Notes under the pieces: model-generated
The model's database searches: none
What the model saw: the letters and a program-made list of their open reading frames with translations, nothing else
Told to the model about the DNA's origin: nothing
Part shown: piece after piece, positions 45,982-56,604 of the stretch
Numbering within the stretch: position 1 is the first letter of the stretch
How the letters are laid out: every line of letters starts with the position of its first letter
Program-made: the position numbers and the translations under genes
Source of the DNA: Labilibacter sediminis
Lineage (GTDB): Bacteria > Bacteroidota > Bacteroidia > Bacteroidales > Marinilabiliaceae
Length of the DNA: 64,000 bases
Assembly: GCF_005877885.1 (NCBI RefSeq)
Contig: NZ_VCHY01000002.1
Coordinates: 409,822 to 473,821 of the forward strand
Direction of reading: 5' to 3'

Positions 45982-46653
45982 TTAATAAATTAACCTTAAG
46001 GCCTCTCGTTTACTTAAATTGTTTAGCTCAGTACTTTCAACAAAATCAAGAACCCACGCCGGGTTGGTTCTGCTATACTGTCGCAGCATCCACCCTATAG
46101 CCTTATTTATAAAAAACTCTTTTGAACCTAACAAAGATTTAATCACTATACTTAAATATTCAGTATCCAGATCTTCCTTAAAGGAAAGCTGCCAAATAAC
46201 ACAAGAACGTTGCAACCATATATTGCCAGATTCGAGCCATTTTTGAGTGTATACATCGCGTTGCTCAGGAAACTTTAAAAAGTAATCGCTTACTAACTTT
46301 GGAGCAACACCATCTACAGTATCCCACCATGATTTATTTAAGATCATAAACTCAAATAATTTGATATCATCAAATTCCAATTGCTTACGGTATTTATAAG
46401 CCAGATCTAAAGCAAAATATTGAAATTCTCTTTGTGGCTTTAACCAAAGCTCTTTGATTAATGATGTAAGTTGATCCTTGGGTGGTAAAAATTCTTTTTG
46501 AAGAAAAGGTTTTTGAACCTCTCTCCGCTTAGGCGTTTTCATGCCAAAAAACTCAAACTTATCTTTTAAATACTTCTTTTGATCAACAGCATATTCTGCA
46601 TTGGCATTAAACAGAAATTCCTTTTCAAGCGTGATGATATAGTCCTGATTCAT
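45982..46653 (-). CDS. DNA alkylation repair protein (AlkD-like HEAT-repeat)
   Basis: The start is the ATG at 46653 (MNQDYIITLEKEFLF), giving 223 aa. The fold is all-helical, with FFGMKTPKRREVQKPFL, NKSWWDTVDGVAPKLVSDYFLKFP and FINKAIGWMLRQYSRTNPAWVLDFVE, the AlkC/AlkD family pattern of a DNA glycosylase that excises positively charged N3/N7-alkyl bases. Confidence 0.9.
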   Translation of the reverse strand: MNQDYIITLEKEFLFNANAEYAVDQKKYLKDKFEFFGMKTPKRREVQKPFLQKEFLPPKDQLTSLIKELWLKPQREFQYFALDLAYKYRKQLEFDDIKLFEFMILNKSWWDTVDGVAPKLVSDYFLKFPEQRDVYTQKWLESGNIWLQRSCVIWQLSFKEDLDTEYLSIVIKSLLGSKEFFINKAIGWMLRQYSRTNPAWVLDFVESTELNNLSKREALRLIY

Positions 46654-46869
46654 AAACTGCAATATTTTTTCATAAAGATAACAGGTCAATCATTATTTAA
46701 GGTACAAATACAATACCTGGCACATATTTTCCACATTCTCTAATTTTTATTCAATCTATTTTAATAATGAGAATAGCACCACAAGGCACACTTAATTTTT
46801 ACTATATTGGGATACCTTAAAAAAAATAGCAATTAACTCAATAAATCAGAAACAAATTAATCTATTATT

Positions 46870-49152
46870 ATGGTTACACAATTATTCTGGGTAATCCCAG
46901 TCGCCTCAATTATTGCCTTAATCTTCGCGTGGCTTTTCTTTAAAAGCATGATGAAAAGTTCTGAAGGTACTGACAAAATGAAAGAAATTGCCCAGCACGT
47001 GCGAGAAGGTGCTATGGCCTATTTATCTCGTCAGTATAAAGTAGTGGGAATTGTTTTTGCAGTACTACTGGTTATCCTAACAATTTTAGCATATATGGGC
47101 GTTCAAAACCCATTTGTACCCATCGCATTCTTAACAGGAGGTTTCTTCTCAGGTTTATGCGGTTTCTTAGGTATGAAAACAGCTACTTTTGCTTCAGCAC
47201 GTACAGCTCACGGTGCCTCTGAATCACTTAATAAAGGACTAAAAGTTGCCTTTAGAAGTGGTGCTGTAATGGGACTTGTTGTTGTAGGTTTTGGATTATT
47301 AGATATTTCATTATGGTATATGCTATTAACAAAAGCAGTATACACAGCCGAAAATATGGCCAATGGTCTTACTTTTTTGGGCTTAGACCTTGTTCATGCC
47401 GGAATGGATGAATCACAAAAGCTTATGGAAGTTACAGCTACCATGTTAACATTTGGTATGGGTGCCTCTACACAAGCTTTATTTGCACGTGTAGGTGGAG
47501 GTATTTACACCAAGGCTGCCGATGTTGGTGCTGACCTTGTTGGAAAAGTAGAAGCCGGAATTCCGGAAGATGACCCAAGAAACCCTGCCACCATTGCCGA
47601 TAACGTAGGTGATAATGTAGGTGATGTTGCCGGTATGGGAGCCGACCTTTATGAGTCGTATTGTGGATCCATTTTAGCTACCGCCGCTCTGGGTGCAGCC
47701 TTAACCGTACATAACGGCGACGATCTCTCGGGTAAAGTTATAGCGCCTATGCTTGTTGCTGCCATCGGAATCGTACTTTCGATCATTGGTATATTCATGG
47801 TACAAACTAAAGAAGATGCTACCGCCAAAAGCCTATTAAACTCACTTTTGATTGGTACCGGTGGAAGTTCTGTATTAATACTTGTAGCCATTGCAGGTAT
47901 GGCCGCTATGGATTGGATATCATGGGGTATTTTTGGCTCAGTTGTTTCAGGTTTGATTGCTGGTGTAATCATTGGGCAAGGAACAGAATACTATACTTCG
48001 GATGGATACAAGCCAACACAAGGCATTGCCAAACAGGCACAACAAGGACCAGCTACTACCATTATTGATGGTGTTGCTGTAGGTATGTACTCTACATGGA
48101 TTCCCGTAATTACCATTGTGGCTGGTATCATTGGCGCATTTGGTTTTGCCGGTGGATTCGAAAACTTTGCTGAAGGTGTATATGGCATTGGCTTTGCTGC
48201 TGTTGGTATGCTATCTACGTTAGGTATTACACTTGCTACGGATGCCTTTGGTCCTATTGCTGATAACGCAGGAGGTAATGCAGAGATGTCTAATTTACCT
48301 GAAGAAGTTCGTGAAAGAACAGATGCTCTTGATATGCTAGGTAACACAACTGCTGCCACAGGAAAAGGTTTTGCCATTGGGTCAGCTGCCTTAACAGCAA
48401 TGGCCCTTATGGCTGCATATATGGAAGAGATTAAAATATGGCTTAAGCGTTCACTTGTAGAAGGTGAAACAGTGATCCAAAACTCTGTTCAGTTTGTACT
48501 GGACTCCTCTGTTCAGGTTAGTGAAGGTGTTAAGGCAGTAGTTATCTCAGAAGCAACGCTTAAAGATTTCTCTACTTTCTACGACTTATCTTTATTTAAC
48601 CCAATGTTATTGGCCGGTTTATTCATTGGTGCCATGATGGCGTTTGTATTTTGTGCCATGACTATGAAAGCTGTAGGTAGAGCTGCAGGTTCTATGGTAG
48701 ATGAAGTGCGTCGACAGTTTAAGGAAATTCCTGGCATCTTAGAAGGTACAGGCACTCCGGAATACGCTAAATGTGTAGCAATCTCAACCAAAGGTGCACA
48801 ACGAGAAATGCTATTGCCATCATTATTGGCAATTATTGTTCCTATTGTAGTTGGTATAGTATTAGGTGTATCCGGTGTTATCGGTCTACTCATGGGTGGA
48901 TTAACCACAGGATTTACATTAGCTATCTTCCTAAATAATGCAGGTGGAGCATGGGATAATGCTAAAAAATATATTGAAAAAGGAAATTTTGGTGGTAAAG
49001 GAAGCGAAGCTCATAAGGCTGGTGTTGTTGGTGATACTGTTGGCGATCCTTTTAAAGACACTTCTGGTCCTTCATTAAATATTTTAATTAAATTAATGAC
49101 CATGGTAAGTGTTGTAATGTCTGGATTAACTGTAGCATTTGCTATATTTTAA
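46870..49152 (+). CDS. hppA: membrane-bound ion-pumping pyrophosphatase
   Basis: This 760-aa protein has about 16 membrane segments. The PPi site includes [47 protein letters not shown] and, near the end, [18 protein letters not shown]. The segment [11 protein letters not shown] has Ala at the position that distinguishes K+-dependent enzymes (Lys in K+-independent ones). It therefore probably needs K+, and likely pumps Na+, perhaps also H+ as in Bacteroides relatives. Two periplasmic insertions ([15 protein letters not shown] after TM5, and ~545-575) fit the long bacterial type. Confidence 0.95.
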   Translation: MVTQLFWVIPVASIIALIFAWLFFKSMMKSSEGTDKMKEIAQHVREGAMAYLSRQYKVVGIVFAVLLVILTILAYMGVQNPFVPIAFLTGGFFSGLCGFLGMKTATFASARTAHGASESLNKGLKVAFRSGAVMGLVVVGFGLLDISLWYMLLTKAVYTAENMANGLTFLGLDLVHAGMDESQKLMEVTATMLTFGMGASTQALFARVGGGIYTKAADVGADLVGKVEAGIPEDDPRNPATIADNVGDNVGDVAGMGADLYESYCGSILATAALGAALTVHNGDDLSGKVIAPMLVAAIGIVLSIIGIFMVQTKEDATAKSLLNSLLIGTGGSSVLILVAIAGMAAMDWISWGIFGSVVSGLIAGVIIGQGTEYYTSDGYKPTQGIAKQAQQGPATTIIDGVAVGMYSTWIPVITIVAGIIGAFGFAGGFENFAEGVYGIGFAAVGMLSTLGITLATDAFGPIADNAGGNAEMSNLPEEVRERTDALDMLGNTTAATGKGFAIGSAALTAMALMAAYMEEIKIWLKRSLVEGETVIQNSVQFVLDSSVQVSEGVKAVVISEATLKDFSTFYDLSLFNPMLLAGLFIGAMMAFVFCAMTMKAVGRAAGSMVDEVRRQFKEIPGILEGTGTPEYAKCVAISTKGAQREMLLPSLLAIIVPIVVGIVLGVSGVIGLLMGGLTTGFTLAIFLNNAGGAWDNAKKYIEKGNFGGKGSEAHKAGVVGDTVGDPFKDTSGPSLNILIKLMTMVSVVMSGLTVAFAIF

Positions 49153-49206
49153 GATATCACCTATCGTACGATAGGCCAATAAACCCTACCAATTAATATT
49201 TTTTTT

Positions 49207-49256
49207 AATAACCCTGATTGAGTATCTTAAGCAGAACTTAATCAGGGTTATTTTTT
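49207..49256 (+). terminator. hppA terminator
   Basis: AATAACCCTGATT and AATCAGGGTTATT form a 13-bp stem, followed by TTTTTT. A TTG in frame with the next gene lies inside its tail, which argues for the later ATG as that gene's start. Confidence 0.93.
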
Positions 49257-49284
49257 GCAACCTAACCTTACAGACAGTACAATT

Positions 49285-50229
49285 ATGAGAATACCACAAT
49301 TTTCTGATGTTGAAGAAGCGTACTCACGAATACAGCCTTATATTCATTTTACACCAATACTTAGCTCACAGGCTATTAACAAAATAGCAGGATGTAAGAT
49401 ATTTTTCAAATGCGAAAATTTTCAAAAGGTAGGTGCATTTAAATTTAGAGGTGCTTGTAATGCTGTTTTTTCATTAAGCGAAGAAGAGGCCTCAGGAGGA
49501 GTAGCCACACATTCATCAGGAAACCATGCTGCAGCTCTTGCCCTGGCGGCAAAACTCCGGCATCTACACGCTTATATCGTGATGCCGAGAAACGCCCCTG
49601 ATATTAAAAAGAAAGCCGTGGGTAGCTACGGTGGTGTTATTACTTTTTGCGAACCAACTTTACAAGATAGAGAAGATACTCTGGAAAAGATCATTAAGGA
49701 ATCAGGTGCAATACCCATTCACCCATACAATCAAAAAGAAATTATTGCCGGACAGGGAACCTGCGCTTTAGAGTTTCTGCAACAACAAAGTAACCTGGAT
49801 ACTATCATCACACCAGTGGGAGGAGGCGGACTTTTAAGCGGAACTGCCATCACATGTAAATATCTTAAACCTGAAATTGAAGTTATTGGTGCAGAACCAT
49901 CAGGTGCCGATGATGCTTATAGGTCATTCAAAAGTAGGGAAAGACTACCTGTTGGAACAACCAATACCATTGCCGATGGACTTCTCACTTCTCTTGGAGA
50001 TCTTAATTTTGAAATCATCACACAAAAAGTAAACAATATTTATACCTCCCCAGACTCAACCATCATTAAAGCGATGCGTCTCATATGGGAACGTATGAAG
50101 ATAATTATTGAACCATCGGCCGCGGTTTCATTGGCCATTGTGCTTGAAAATAAGAATTTCTTTAGAAACAAAAACGTTGGCATAATCCTTAGCGGTGGAA
50201 ACGTTGATCTTAAGAAACTGCCATTTTAA
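49285..50229 (+). CDS. PLP-dependent threonine/serine dehydratase or serine racemase
   Basis: From the ATG at 49285 (MRIPQFSDVEEAYSRIQPYI) it is 314 aa. The PLP Lys is in KVGAFKFRGACNAV, followed by HSSGNHAAALALAAK and the phosphate-binding VGGGGLLSGTA. There is no ACT regulatory domain, so it is the short catabolic/serine-racemase type of fold-II enzyme. It converts Thr to 2-oxobutanoate or Ser to pyruvate, or racemises Ser. Confidence 0.9.
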   Translation: MRIPQFSDVEEAYSRIQPYIHFTPILSSQAINKIAGCKIFFKCENFQKVGAFKFRGACNAVFSLSEEEASGGVATHSSGNHAAALALAAKLRHLHAYIVMPRNAPDIKKKAVGSYGGVITFCEPTLQDREDTLEKIIKESGAIPIHPYNQKEIIAGQGTCALEFLQQQSNLDTIITPVGGGGLLSGTAITCKYLKPEIEVIGAEPSGADDAYRSFKSRERLPVGTTNTIADGLLTSLGDLNFEIITQKVNNIYTSPDSTIIKAMRLIWERMKIIIEPSAAVSLAIVLENKNFFRNKNVGIILSGGNVDLKKLPF

Positions 50230-50242
50230 AATAACTATAACC

Positions 50243-51706
50243 TTACAACAATGGACTAAACAACCTGGCAATAGACTCCTTAACCTTTTGCTTTACAGGT
50301 CGTTTACGCCACTCCGAAAGAATTACTCTGTCACTATCAGCAAAATCTTCAACAAAGGTTTCTTTTACTTTTAATGTAAAATCTTTATCATAGATAAAGG
50401 CAGTGACTTCAAAGTTTTGCTCAAAACTTCTAAAATCCATATTTGCCGAACCTATTGACGCAACAACATCATCACTTACAATAACCTTACTATGGATAAA
50501 GCCCTTTTGATAAAAATAGAATTTAACACCTGAAAGCATCATTTCTTTGATGTAGGACATGGATGACAGCTTTGTAATAAAGGCATCTGATTTTTCGGGA
50601 ATAATGATACGTACATCAACACCACCCATAGATGCAGTTTTTAAAGCCATTGATACACTTTCGTTAGGCATAAAATAAGGGGTTGAGATATACACATAAT
50701 CACGCGCTGTGGAAATCATCTTAAAAAATCCCATCATTATACCCGGCCAATCCGTATCCGGACCGCTGGTGCTAATTTGCACCATTTTATTACCCACAGG
50801 TTCCTTCACAGGAAAATACTTTTTATCTGCCAGTTCCACCTGACTCACAAAGTACCAGTCGATGGAGAATATATTCTGCAAACTGTTAACCGCATCCCCT
50901 TCTACCTTAATATGCGTATCGCGCCAGATACCATAACTGGGATCTCCTTTTATATATCGATCGGCAACATTAATACCACCCACAAAACCCACAAGTCCAT
51001 CAATAACTACAATTTTACGGTGATTTCTGTAATTTACCTTACTGGTAAATATTGGAAATTGAACCTGCAGGAAAGAGTATATTTCAATACCTGCTTTACG
51101 CAACTCCTTAAAATACTTACTCTTAAGCTCCCACGAACCTACATCATCAACAATAATTCTGACTTCTACTCCTTCTTCTGCTTTTTTTAATAAGATTGAT
51201 TTTATTTTACTTCCAATTTCATCATTAGAGAATATATAATACTGCAGATGTATAAATCTTTGTGCTTTCTCTAATTCTTTAAGCAGCTCAGCAAATTTTG
51301 CATCTCCATTATTTAATAAGGTTACTTTATTTCCTACTGTTACCACAGAATTACTATTGCTTAGCTGTAACTTTACAATATTCTCCTTCTCCTTTAAAGC
51401 TAGATTGCTAAGCCAACCTGACTTCGATAAACTTTTACTTTGCGTATGTGCAATATTTGAAATAAACTCATGATTTTTAAGTCCCTTTCGCCTGATTATT
51501 TTTTGCTTTCTAAAATTTTGACCAAAAAAAACATACAGCACTATCCCTAGTCCGGGCATTAAGAACAACACCAATATCCACGAAAGTGATTTTAACGGAC
51601 TGCGATTTTCCAGTATCATAACCCCTATAACCATAAATATAGTTATGGCGTAGACTGCAATGAGAATTGAATATATAATTGAAGACAGGTTTTCGATAAA
51701 CCACAT
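50243..51706 (-). CDS. cls: cardiolipin synthase
   Basis: At 487 aa it has two N-terminal membrane helices (IIYSILIAVYAITIFMVIGVMIL, LSWILVLFLMPGLGIVLYVFFG), then two phospholipase D domains with HxK motifs NHRKIVVIDGLVGFVGG and IHSKVIVSDDVVASIGS. It condenses two phosphatidylglycerols to cardiolipin. Convergent with the dehydratase gene at 13 bp. Confidence 0.95.
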   Translation of the reverse strand: MWFIENLSSIIYSILIAVYAITIFMVIGVMILENRSPLKSLSWILVLFLMPGLGIVLYVFFGQNFRKQKIIRRKGLKNHEFISNIAHTQSKSLSKSGWLSNLALKEKENIVKLQLSNSNSVVTVGNKVTLLNNGDAKFAELLKELEKAQRFIHLQYYIFSNDEIGSKIKSILLKKAEEGVEVRIIVDDVGSWELKSKYFKELRKAGIEIYSFLQVQFPIFTSKVNYRNHRKIVVIDGLVGFVGGINVADRYIKGDPSYGIWRDTHIKVEGDAVNSLQNIFSIDWYFVSQVELADKKYFPVKEPVGNKMVQISTSGPDTDWPGIMMGFFKMISTARDYVYISTPYFMPNESVSMALKTASMGGVDVRIIIPEKSDAFITKLSSMSYIKEMMLSGVKFYFYQKGFIHSKVIVSDDVVASIGSANMDFRSFEQNFEVTAFIYDKDFTLKVKETFVEDFADSDRVILSEWRKRPVKQKVKESIARLFSPLL

Positions 51707-51770
51707 ATGACAAACAACTTAGATTAGAATTGATTATTAAAATTAAAAGATATTTGACTTTTTTGAACTA

Positions 51771-52820
51771 TTAAGCCTTTAAATTTCTGTAAAAATAAAG
51801 TTGACTATTCCCAACTCTTTCCTGAGCACAAGGCTCTGCGTTAAAACAAGGTGCTTTTACCCCACTTTTAAACCACTTATCACCCACAAACATTCGAACT
51901 TCATCCCACAAATTGGCATCTATAAAACTTTGCAAAACCTCTCGCCCTCCTTCAATAATAACCGACTGCAAACTTTGTTCATATAAATGTGATAATACCT
52001 GAGGAATCAAATCTTTATTATAATCGGGAGCAATAAAACGGGTTTTATCCATGCCCAGTTTATTCTTTCCGGTAAAAACTATTGTTTCAACTTTATCATC
52101 TAATAAATGATGAGTTTCCGGAACTTTTCCTTCCCGGTCGAGCAATATACGAACCGGATTTTTACCTGTCCATTCACGCACTGTTAAAGAAGGATTATCT
52201 TTTATGGCTGTATTTGTTCCCACCAGAATAGCCTGCTCCTCACTCCGCCATTTATGAACCAGCTTTTTAGCTACCTCATTGGTAATCCAGGTTGGTTGAC
52301 CAAAACCGGAAGAACTCCGGTCAATATCAATAAAGCCATCCATGGTTTGCGCCCATTTTAAAATAATGTAAGGGCGTTTTTTTTCATGATAAGTAAAAAA
52401 CCGTTTATTCAACTCTCTACTCTCTTGCTCCAAAACACCAACTGTAACTTCCGCTCCAGCTTCCCTAAGAATTTCAATTCCCTTACCGGCCACCTTTGAA
52501 AAAGTGTCGGTACAACCAATTACTACTCTCGGAATTTTCATCTCTTTAATCAACAATGAACATGGAGGTGTTTTACCAAAATGCGCACAGGGCTCCAGAT
52601 TAACATATATGGTGGATTCTTTAAGCAAATCCTTATCCATTACCGAATGAACAGCATTTACCTCTGCGTGAGGTTCGCCTGCTTTATGATGGAATCCTTC
52701 ACCAATAATTTTATTGTTGTGCACAATTACAGAGCCCACCATTGGATTTGAATAAGTATTTCCTAGTCCATTTTTGGCAAGCTCAAGGCATCGGAGCATA
52801 TATTTTTGGTCAGTAGTCAT
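51771..52820 (-). CDS. ribD: riboflavin biosynthesis deaminase/reductase RibD
   Basis: In this 349-aa protein, residues 1-145 are the zinc deaminase domain (HAEVNAV, NLEPCAHFGKTPPC), and residues ~150-349 are the reductase domain (ILKWAQTMDGFIDID, PVRILLDREGKVP, IEGGREVLQSFI). Steps 2 and 3 of riboflavin synthesis from GTP. It is divergent from prmC with a 92-bp spacer to the chosen prmC start. Confidence 0.95.
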   Translation of the reverse strand: MTTDQKYMLRCLELAKNGLGNTYSNPMVGSVIVHNNKIIGEGFHHKAGEPHAEVNAVHSVMDKDLLKESTIYVNLEPCAHFGKTPPCSLLIKEMKIPRVVIGCTDTFSKVAGKGIEILREAGAEVTVGVLEQESRELNKRFFTYHEKKRPYIILKWAQTMDGFIDIDRSSSGFGQPTWITNEVAKKLVHKWRSEEQAILVGTNTAIKDNPSLTVREWTGKNPVRILLDREGKVPETHHLLDDKVETIVFTGKNKLGMDKTRFIAPDYNKDLIPQVLSHLYEQSLQSVIIEGGREVLQSFIDANLWDEVRMFVGDKWFKSGVKAPCFNAEPCAQERVGNSQLYFYRNLKA

Positions 52821-52886
52821 GAATCATGATTTATTGATATTTGTATTAGAATCTAATTCTAATGGGAGTGCTTTTGCAAAAATGGT

Positions 52887-52894
52887 TAATTTTG
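52887..52894 (+). promoter_or_regulatory. Bacteroidota -7 promoter box (TAATTTTG) for prmC
   Basis: TAATTTTG fits TAnnTTTG and would start transcription around 52900. This lies after the first possible ATG (52862) and just before the ATG at 52913, supporting the later start. Confidence 0.55.
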
Positions 52895-52912
52895 TTGCAG
52901 AACAAAAATATT

Positions 52913-53767
52913 ATGGTCTTTAATACAGCAAATCAGGTTCTGGAAACCTTTAAAACAGCACTTAAATCAATATATCCACAGGAGGAAATCCGAAATTTTG
53001 TATTAATGCTTCTTGAATATAAAATTGGATTTTCAAAAATTGATTTCCTGATGAAAGGCTCTGAAGAATTAAGCAGCCAAACCATTCAATTCTGTCAGGA
53101 AGCACTTGAACAACTTATGCAACACATTCCTATCCAATACATTATTGGCGAAACAGAATTTTACGGTCTGCCATTTAAGGTGAGTCCGGCTGTTCTTATC
53201 CCACGGCCGGAAACAGAAGAATTGGTGCAGTGGATTATACATGACAATAAACTGGCTTGTCCGAATATTTTAGATATTGGAAGTGGCAGTGGCTGTATCC
53301 CCATATCACTTAAAAAACATATACCGGATGCTATGGTAAGTAGTTGGGATATATCAGAGGAAGCCTTAAGAATTGCCAAAGCCAATGCTTTACTAAATAA
53401 AACGGAGGTCAACTTTATAAAAAATGATGCACTAAATCCGGTGTATAACCCAGAACAGTTTGACATTATCGTAAGCAACCCTCCTTATGTAATGGATCAG
53501 GAAAAAAAGCTTATGCAAGACAATGTAATAAAACACGAACCGCATTTAGCTTTATTTGTTTCAGATAATGATCCCTTGATTTTTTACAGAAACATTTGTA
53601 AGCTGGCAGCCAAAGCTTTAAAGCCAGGTGGAACTCTATACTTTGAAATTAATGAAGCGCTGGGTAAAGAAACTGAACTTCTCATGAAAGAATACGGCTT
53701 TGAACAAACAGAAGTAAGAAAAGATCTTTTCGGCAAAGACAGAATGGCTAAAGGAGTGAAACATTAA
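52913..53767 (+). CDS. prmC: release factor glutamine methyltransferase
   Basis: From the ATG at 52913 (MVFNTANQVLETFKTAL) it is 284 aa. The helical N-domain is followed by a Rossmann domain with ILDIGSGSGCIPISLKK and the NPPY catalytic motif IIVSNPPYVMDQE, which binds the GGQ glutamine. It methylates release factors such as PrfB encoded at 10.9 kb. Confidence 0.95.
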   Translation: MVFNTANQVLETFKTALKSIYPQEEIRNFVLMLLEYKIGFSKIDFLMKGSEELSSQTIQFCQEALEQLMQHIPIQYIIGETEFYGLPFKVSPAVLIPRPETEELVQWIIHDNKLACPNILDIGSGSGCIPISLKKHIPDAMVSSWDISEEALRIAKANALLNKTEVNFIKNDALNPVYNPEQFDIIVSNPPYVMDQEKKLMQDNVIKHEPHLALFVSDNDPLIFYRNICKLAAKALKPGGTLYFEINEALGKETELLMKEYGFEQTEVRKDLFGKDRMAKGVKH

Positions 53768-53769
53768 AG

Positions 53770-54360
53770 TTAACCCTTATCAAGGTTTAACTCAGTATTA
53801 ACCATGTTTTGCAAATCATCAAAAAACAGCTTAAATTCCTGCTTAAGCTCCTCATACTGATCCTTTAATACCAGCATGGCACATTCTGATTTGGGCGGTA
53901 AACTTGTATGGTTAGACATAATGGCCAATGACTTTTCAATTCCTGACAAATGCCGATAATTCTCCAGCCTCCTACTTTTAATCAGGAAAGGCAAAAAACC
54001 TTTTACTCTATTGGGCAAACTAAAATAATGCTTTAACAAATACGTATGTACCTCATCTACATAATCAGATAATGAAACAGCTGAATAATCATCCCATAGA
54101 CTTGCCAGGTAATGATCGTAAATTACATCAACCACCACCGAAGCATACCTTTGATAACAAGGTTTAAAACGCTCCGTACTTTCTCTTACAATCATGTGGC
54201 TATCAGTAAAAGCATCAATTTTTCGATGTAGTTTTATGCCCTCTTGAATTTCAGGAGCAAATCTCTCCAACTGCCTCCCTTTCACATAATCTCCAATAAA
54301 ATTACCTATCATTAAAGGACTAATCGTGCCCGAAAGAAATAAGTGTGCTAAGAAATTCAT
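53770..54360 (-). CDS. ACP phosphodiesterase-like protein (AcpH/DUF479)
   Basis: This 196-aa protein starts MNFLAHLFLSGTISPLMIGNFIGDYVKGRQLERFAPEIQEGIKLHRKIDAFTDSH, the typical AcpH N-terminus with conserved Asp/His residues of an HD-like fold. AcpH removes 4'-phosphopantetheine from acyl carrier protein. Activity in Bacteroidota is untested to my knowledge. Confidence 0.88.
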   Translation of the reverse strand: MNFLAHLFLSGTISPLMIGNFIGDYVKGRQLERFAPEIQEGIKLHRKIDAFTDSHMIVRESTERFKPCYQRYASVVVDVIYDHYLASLWDDYSAVSLSDYVDEVHTYLLKHYFSLPNRVKGFLPFLIKSRRLENYRHLSGIEKSLAIMSNHTSLPPKSECAMLVLKDQYEELKQEFKLFFDDLQNMVNTELNLDKG

Positions 54361-54489
54361 AGCCTAAAGTTATGAATAAACCGGACGAAACAAGCAGGTG
54401 GTGGAATTTTAAAGTTATTAGTAGGCTTTAAAAGCTAAAATTCGTTTACTTTATATACTAAAATAATCAACGAGACAATCCCCCTACGC

Positions 54490-55815
54490 ATGAAAAACGT
54501 TATCATTATCGGAGCAGCCGGACGTGATTTTCATAATTTCAACGTCTACTTTAAAAATAACCACGATTATAAAGTGGTGGCTTTTACCGCTTCTCAAATT
54601 CCAAATATTGAAGGAAGAAATTACCCCATTCAACTCACAGGCAAGCATTATCCATATGGTATTCCCATATATGAAGAATCGGAACTGCCTTACCTCATCA
54701 GAAAACACAATATTGACGAATGCATTTTTGCCTATAGCGATATCAATTACGAACGTATGATGAGCCTGGCTTCCATTGTTCAAGCCTCCGGAGCAGATTT
54801 TAGAATACTAGGTCCTAATCATACCATGCTCAAAAGTCTTAAACCCGTTATAGCCGTTTGTGCAACGCGTACAGGCTGTGGAAAAAGCCAAACATCCCGT
54901 AAGGTAATTGAATATTTAATGAGCAGAGGTAAAAAAGTAATCGCCATCAGGCACCCTATGCCATACGGCGATTTAAAGAACCAGATTGTTCAACGCTATT
55001 CTAAGATTGATGATTTAGCTTTACACAATTGTACCATTGAGGAGATGGAAGAATACGAACCTCATATTATTAGAGGAAACGTTATTTATTCAGGTGTTGA
55101 TTACCATGATATTTTAAGAGAAGCAGAAGAGGACCTTGAAGGTTGCGATATTATTGTTTGGGATGGCGGAAACAACGATATGCCATTCTACAAACCAGAT
55201 TTAATGATTACTGTAGCTGATCCCCACAGGGCAGGTCATGAAAAAAGTTACTACCCCAGCGAAGTGAATGTTAGATTGTCGGATGTTGTTATCATCAATA
55301 AGATTGATAGTGCCAACATTGAAGGTATAAATGAGCTTCGAAAAAATATAAAAGAACTAAATCCCAATGTTAAAATTATTGATGCCGCTTCGCCACTAGA
55401 AGTTGACAACATAGAAAACATTAGCGGCAAGAGGGTCTTGGTGATAGAAGATGGCCCAACAATAACGCATGGAGAAATGAAAATTGGCGCCGGCATTGTA
55501 GCGGCACAAAAATTTGGAGCTGCTGAGATAGTTGATCCCCGTGAGTATGCTGTTGGAGAAATAGAAAACACTTATAAAAAATATCCGCATATAGGTTTGG
55601 CATTACCGGCTATGGGCTATAGCAAACAACAAATAAAAGATCTGGAAACTACTATTAATAATACGCCTTGCGATACCGTAATTATTGCTACTCCTATTGA
55701 CTTAACGAGGATTTTAAAGATCAGTAAACCAACAACCCGCGTTCATTATTATTTGCAGGAAATTGGTAAACCTGATCTACCGGAAATACTTGATAACTTT
55801 CTGGAGAATATTTAA
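54490..55815 (+). CDS. COG2403-type predicted GTPase / cyclic-2,3-diphosphoglycerate synthetase-like
   Basis: At 441 aa, residues 1-110 form a Rossmann-type domain (VIIIGAAGRDFHNFNVYFKNN). A P-loop follows at ~122 (AVCATRTGCGKSQTSRKVIEYL). Then come IIVWDGGNNDMPFYKPDLMITVADPHRAGHE and VVIINKIDSA (an NKxD-like motif). Archaeal relatives make cyclic 2,3-diphosphoglycerate; the bacterial role is unknown. It stands alone with its own terminator. Confidence 0.85.
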   Translation: MKNVIIIGAAGRDFHNFNVYFKNNHDYKVVAFTASQIPNIEGRNYPIQLTGKHYPYGIPIYEESELPYLIRKHNIDECIFAYSDINYERMMSLASIVQASGADFRILGPNHTMLKSLKPVIAVCATRTGCGKSQTSRKVIEYLMSRGKKVIAIRHPMPYGDLKNQIVQRYSKIDDLALHNCTIEEMEEYEPHIIRGNVIYSGVDYHDILREAEEDLEGCDIIVWDGGNNDMPFYKPDLMITVADPHRAGHEKSYYPSEVNVRLSDVVIINKIDSANIEGINELRKNIKELNPNVKIIDAASPLEVDNIENISGKRVLVIEDGPTITHGEMKIGAGIVAAQKFGAAEIVDPREYAVGEIENTYKKYPHIGLALPAMGYSKQQIKDLETTINNTPCDTVIIATPIDLTRILKISKPTTRVHYYLQEIGKPDLPEILDNFLENI

Positions 55816-55833
55816 TATTTCTTATAAATAAAC

Positions 55834-55872
55834 AAAAGCAGAGTATTTCGAGTAATGCTCTGCTTTAATTTT
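55834..55872. terminator. terminator between convergent genes
   Basis: AAAGCAGAG and CTCTGCTTT with an inner ATT/AAT extension are followed by AATTTTTAT; it serves the COG2403 gene and probably the DUF2461 gene. Confidence 0.88.
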
Positions 55873-55888
55873 TATACCATCCATATTT

Positions 55889-56557
55889 TTACGACATAGC
55901 GTTTTTAATGGCTGTATTTAAAAACTCATTATATGGTTTCATTAATTTAAAAGTCTTTAAAATTTTATCTTCAACCTTAGGCGATTCTATTTGCTCATCG
56001 CTTAAATTCACAAGCAATGTATACGATTTTGGACGTATCAAATCAATATTCGGATCATCCTTAGAAAATCCTTTTGGAGCAGTTTTTAAGCGCTCTCCCC
56101 AAATTTCCGGAAACACCTTTTTAAACTCTCTGCCTTCAATAATCTTTTTATAATCATACGGACGTTCCATAATTGTTTCCCGCACCGCCTTCAGTACGTT
56201 AGGCTGAGGACAATAAACGCCACCTCCAATAAAACTATTATCGGGTTCTACATGCAAATAATATCCGCCATATGGACTTTTACGACCACCATGGGCAATA
56301 TAGGCTCCAAAGTTGTTTTTATACGGCGTTTTATCCTTTGCAAACCTTACATCCCTAAAAATTCTGAAAATACAATCTTTGGCATGCGGATGTCCCACTG
56401 TAGGATCAATGGAATGAACCACACCAATCAAGCCATTTATATATTCTTCAAAAGCCTGTTTGGCATCCTGATATTTAGGCTTATTATCCTGAAACCATTC
56501 TTTATTATTATTTACGGAAAGCTCTTTTAAAAACTTAAAAATTACGGTAGGTATCAT
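55889..56557 (-). CDS. DUF2461 family protein
   Basis: This 222-aa protein has FLKELSVNNNKEWFQDNKPKYQDAK, FRIFRDVRFAKDKTPYKNNFGAYIAHGGRKSPYGGYYLHVEPDNSFIGGGVY, the TIGR02453/DUF2461 signature. Soluble, widespread, function unknown. Confidence 0.92.
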   Translation of the reverse strand: MIPTVIFKFLKELSVNNNKEWFQDNKPKYQDAKQAFEEYINGLIGVVHSIDPTVGHPHAKDCIFRIFRDVRFAKDKTPYKNNFGAYIAHGGRKSPYGGYYLHVEPDNSFIGGGVYCPQPNVLKAVRETIMERPYDYKKIIEGREFKKVFPEIWGERLKTAPKGFSKDDPNIDLIRPKSYTLLVNLSDEQIESPKVEDKILKTFKLMKPYNEFLNTAIKNAMS

Positions 56558-56604
56558 GCTATATTTTTTAATGTTTTTAGCAATTTAAGAGGATTAGGTA
56601 TTTT

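Noticed and set aside
47649..48377. Long antisense open frames opposite hppA
   Set aside because: Their composition (A/P/T/I-rich) is what antisense of a Gly/Ala/Val-rich membrane protein gives; hppA itself is unambiguous.
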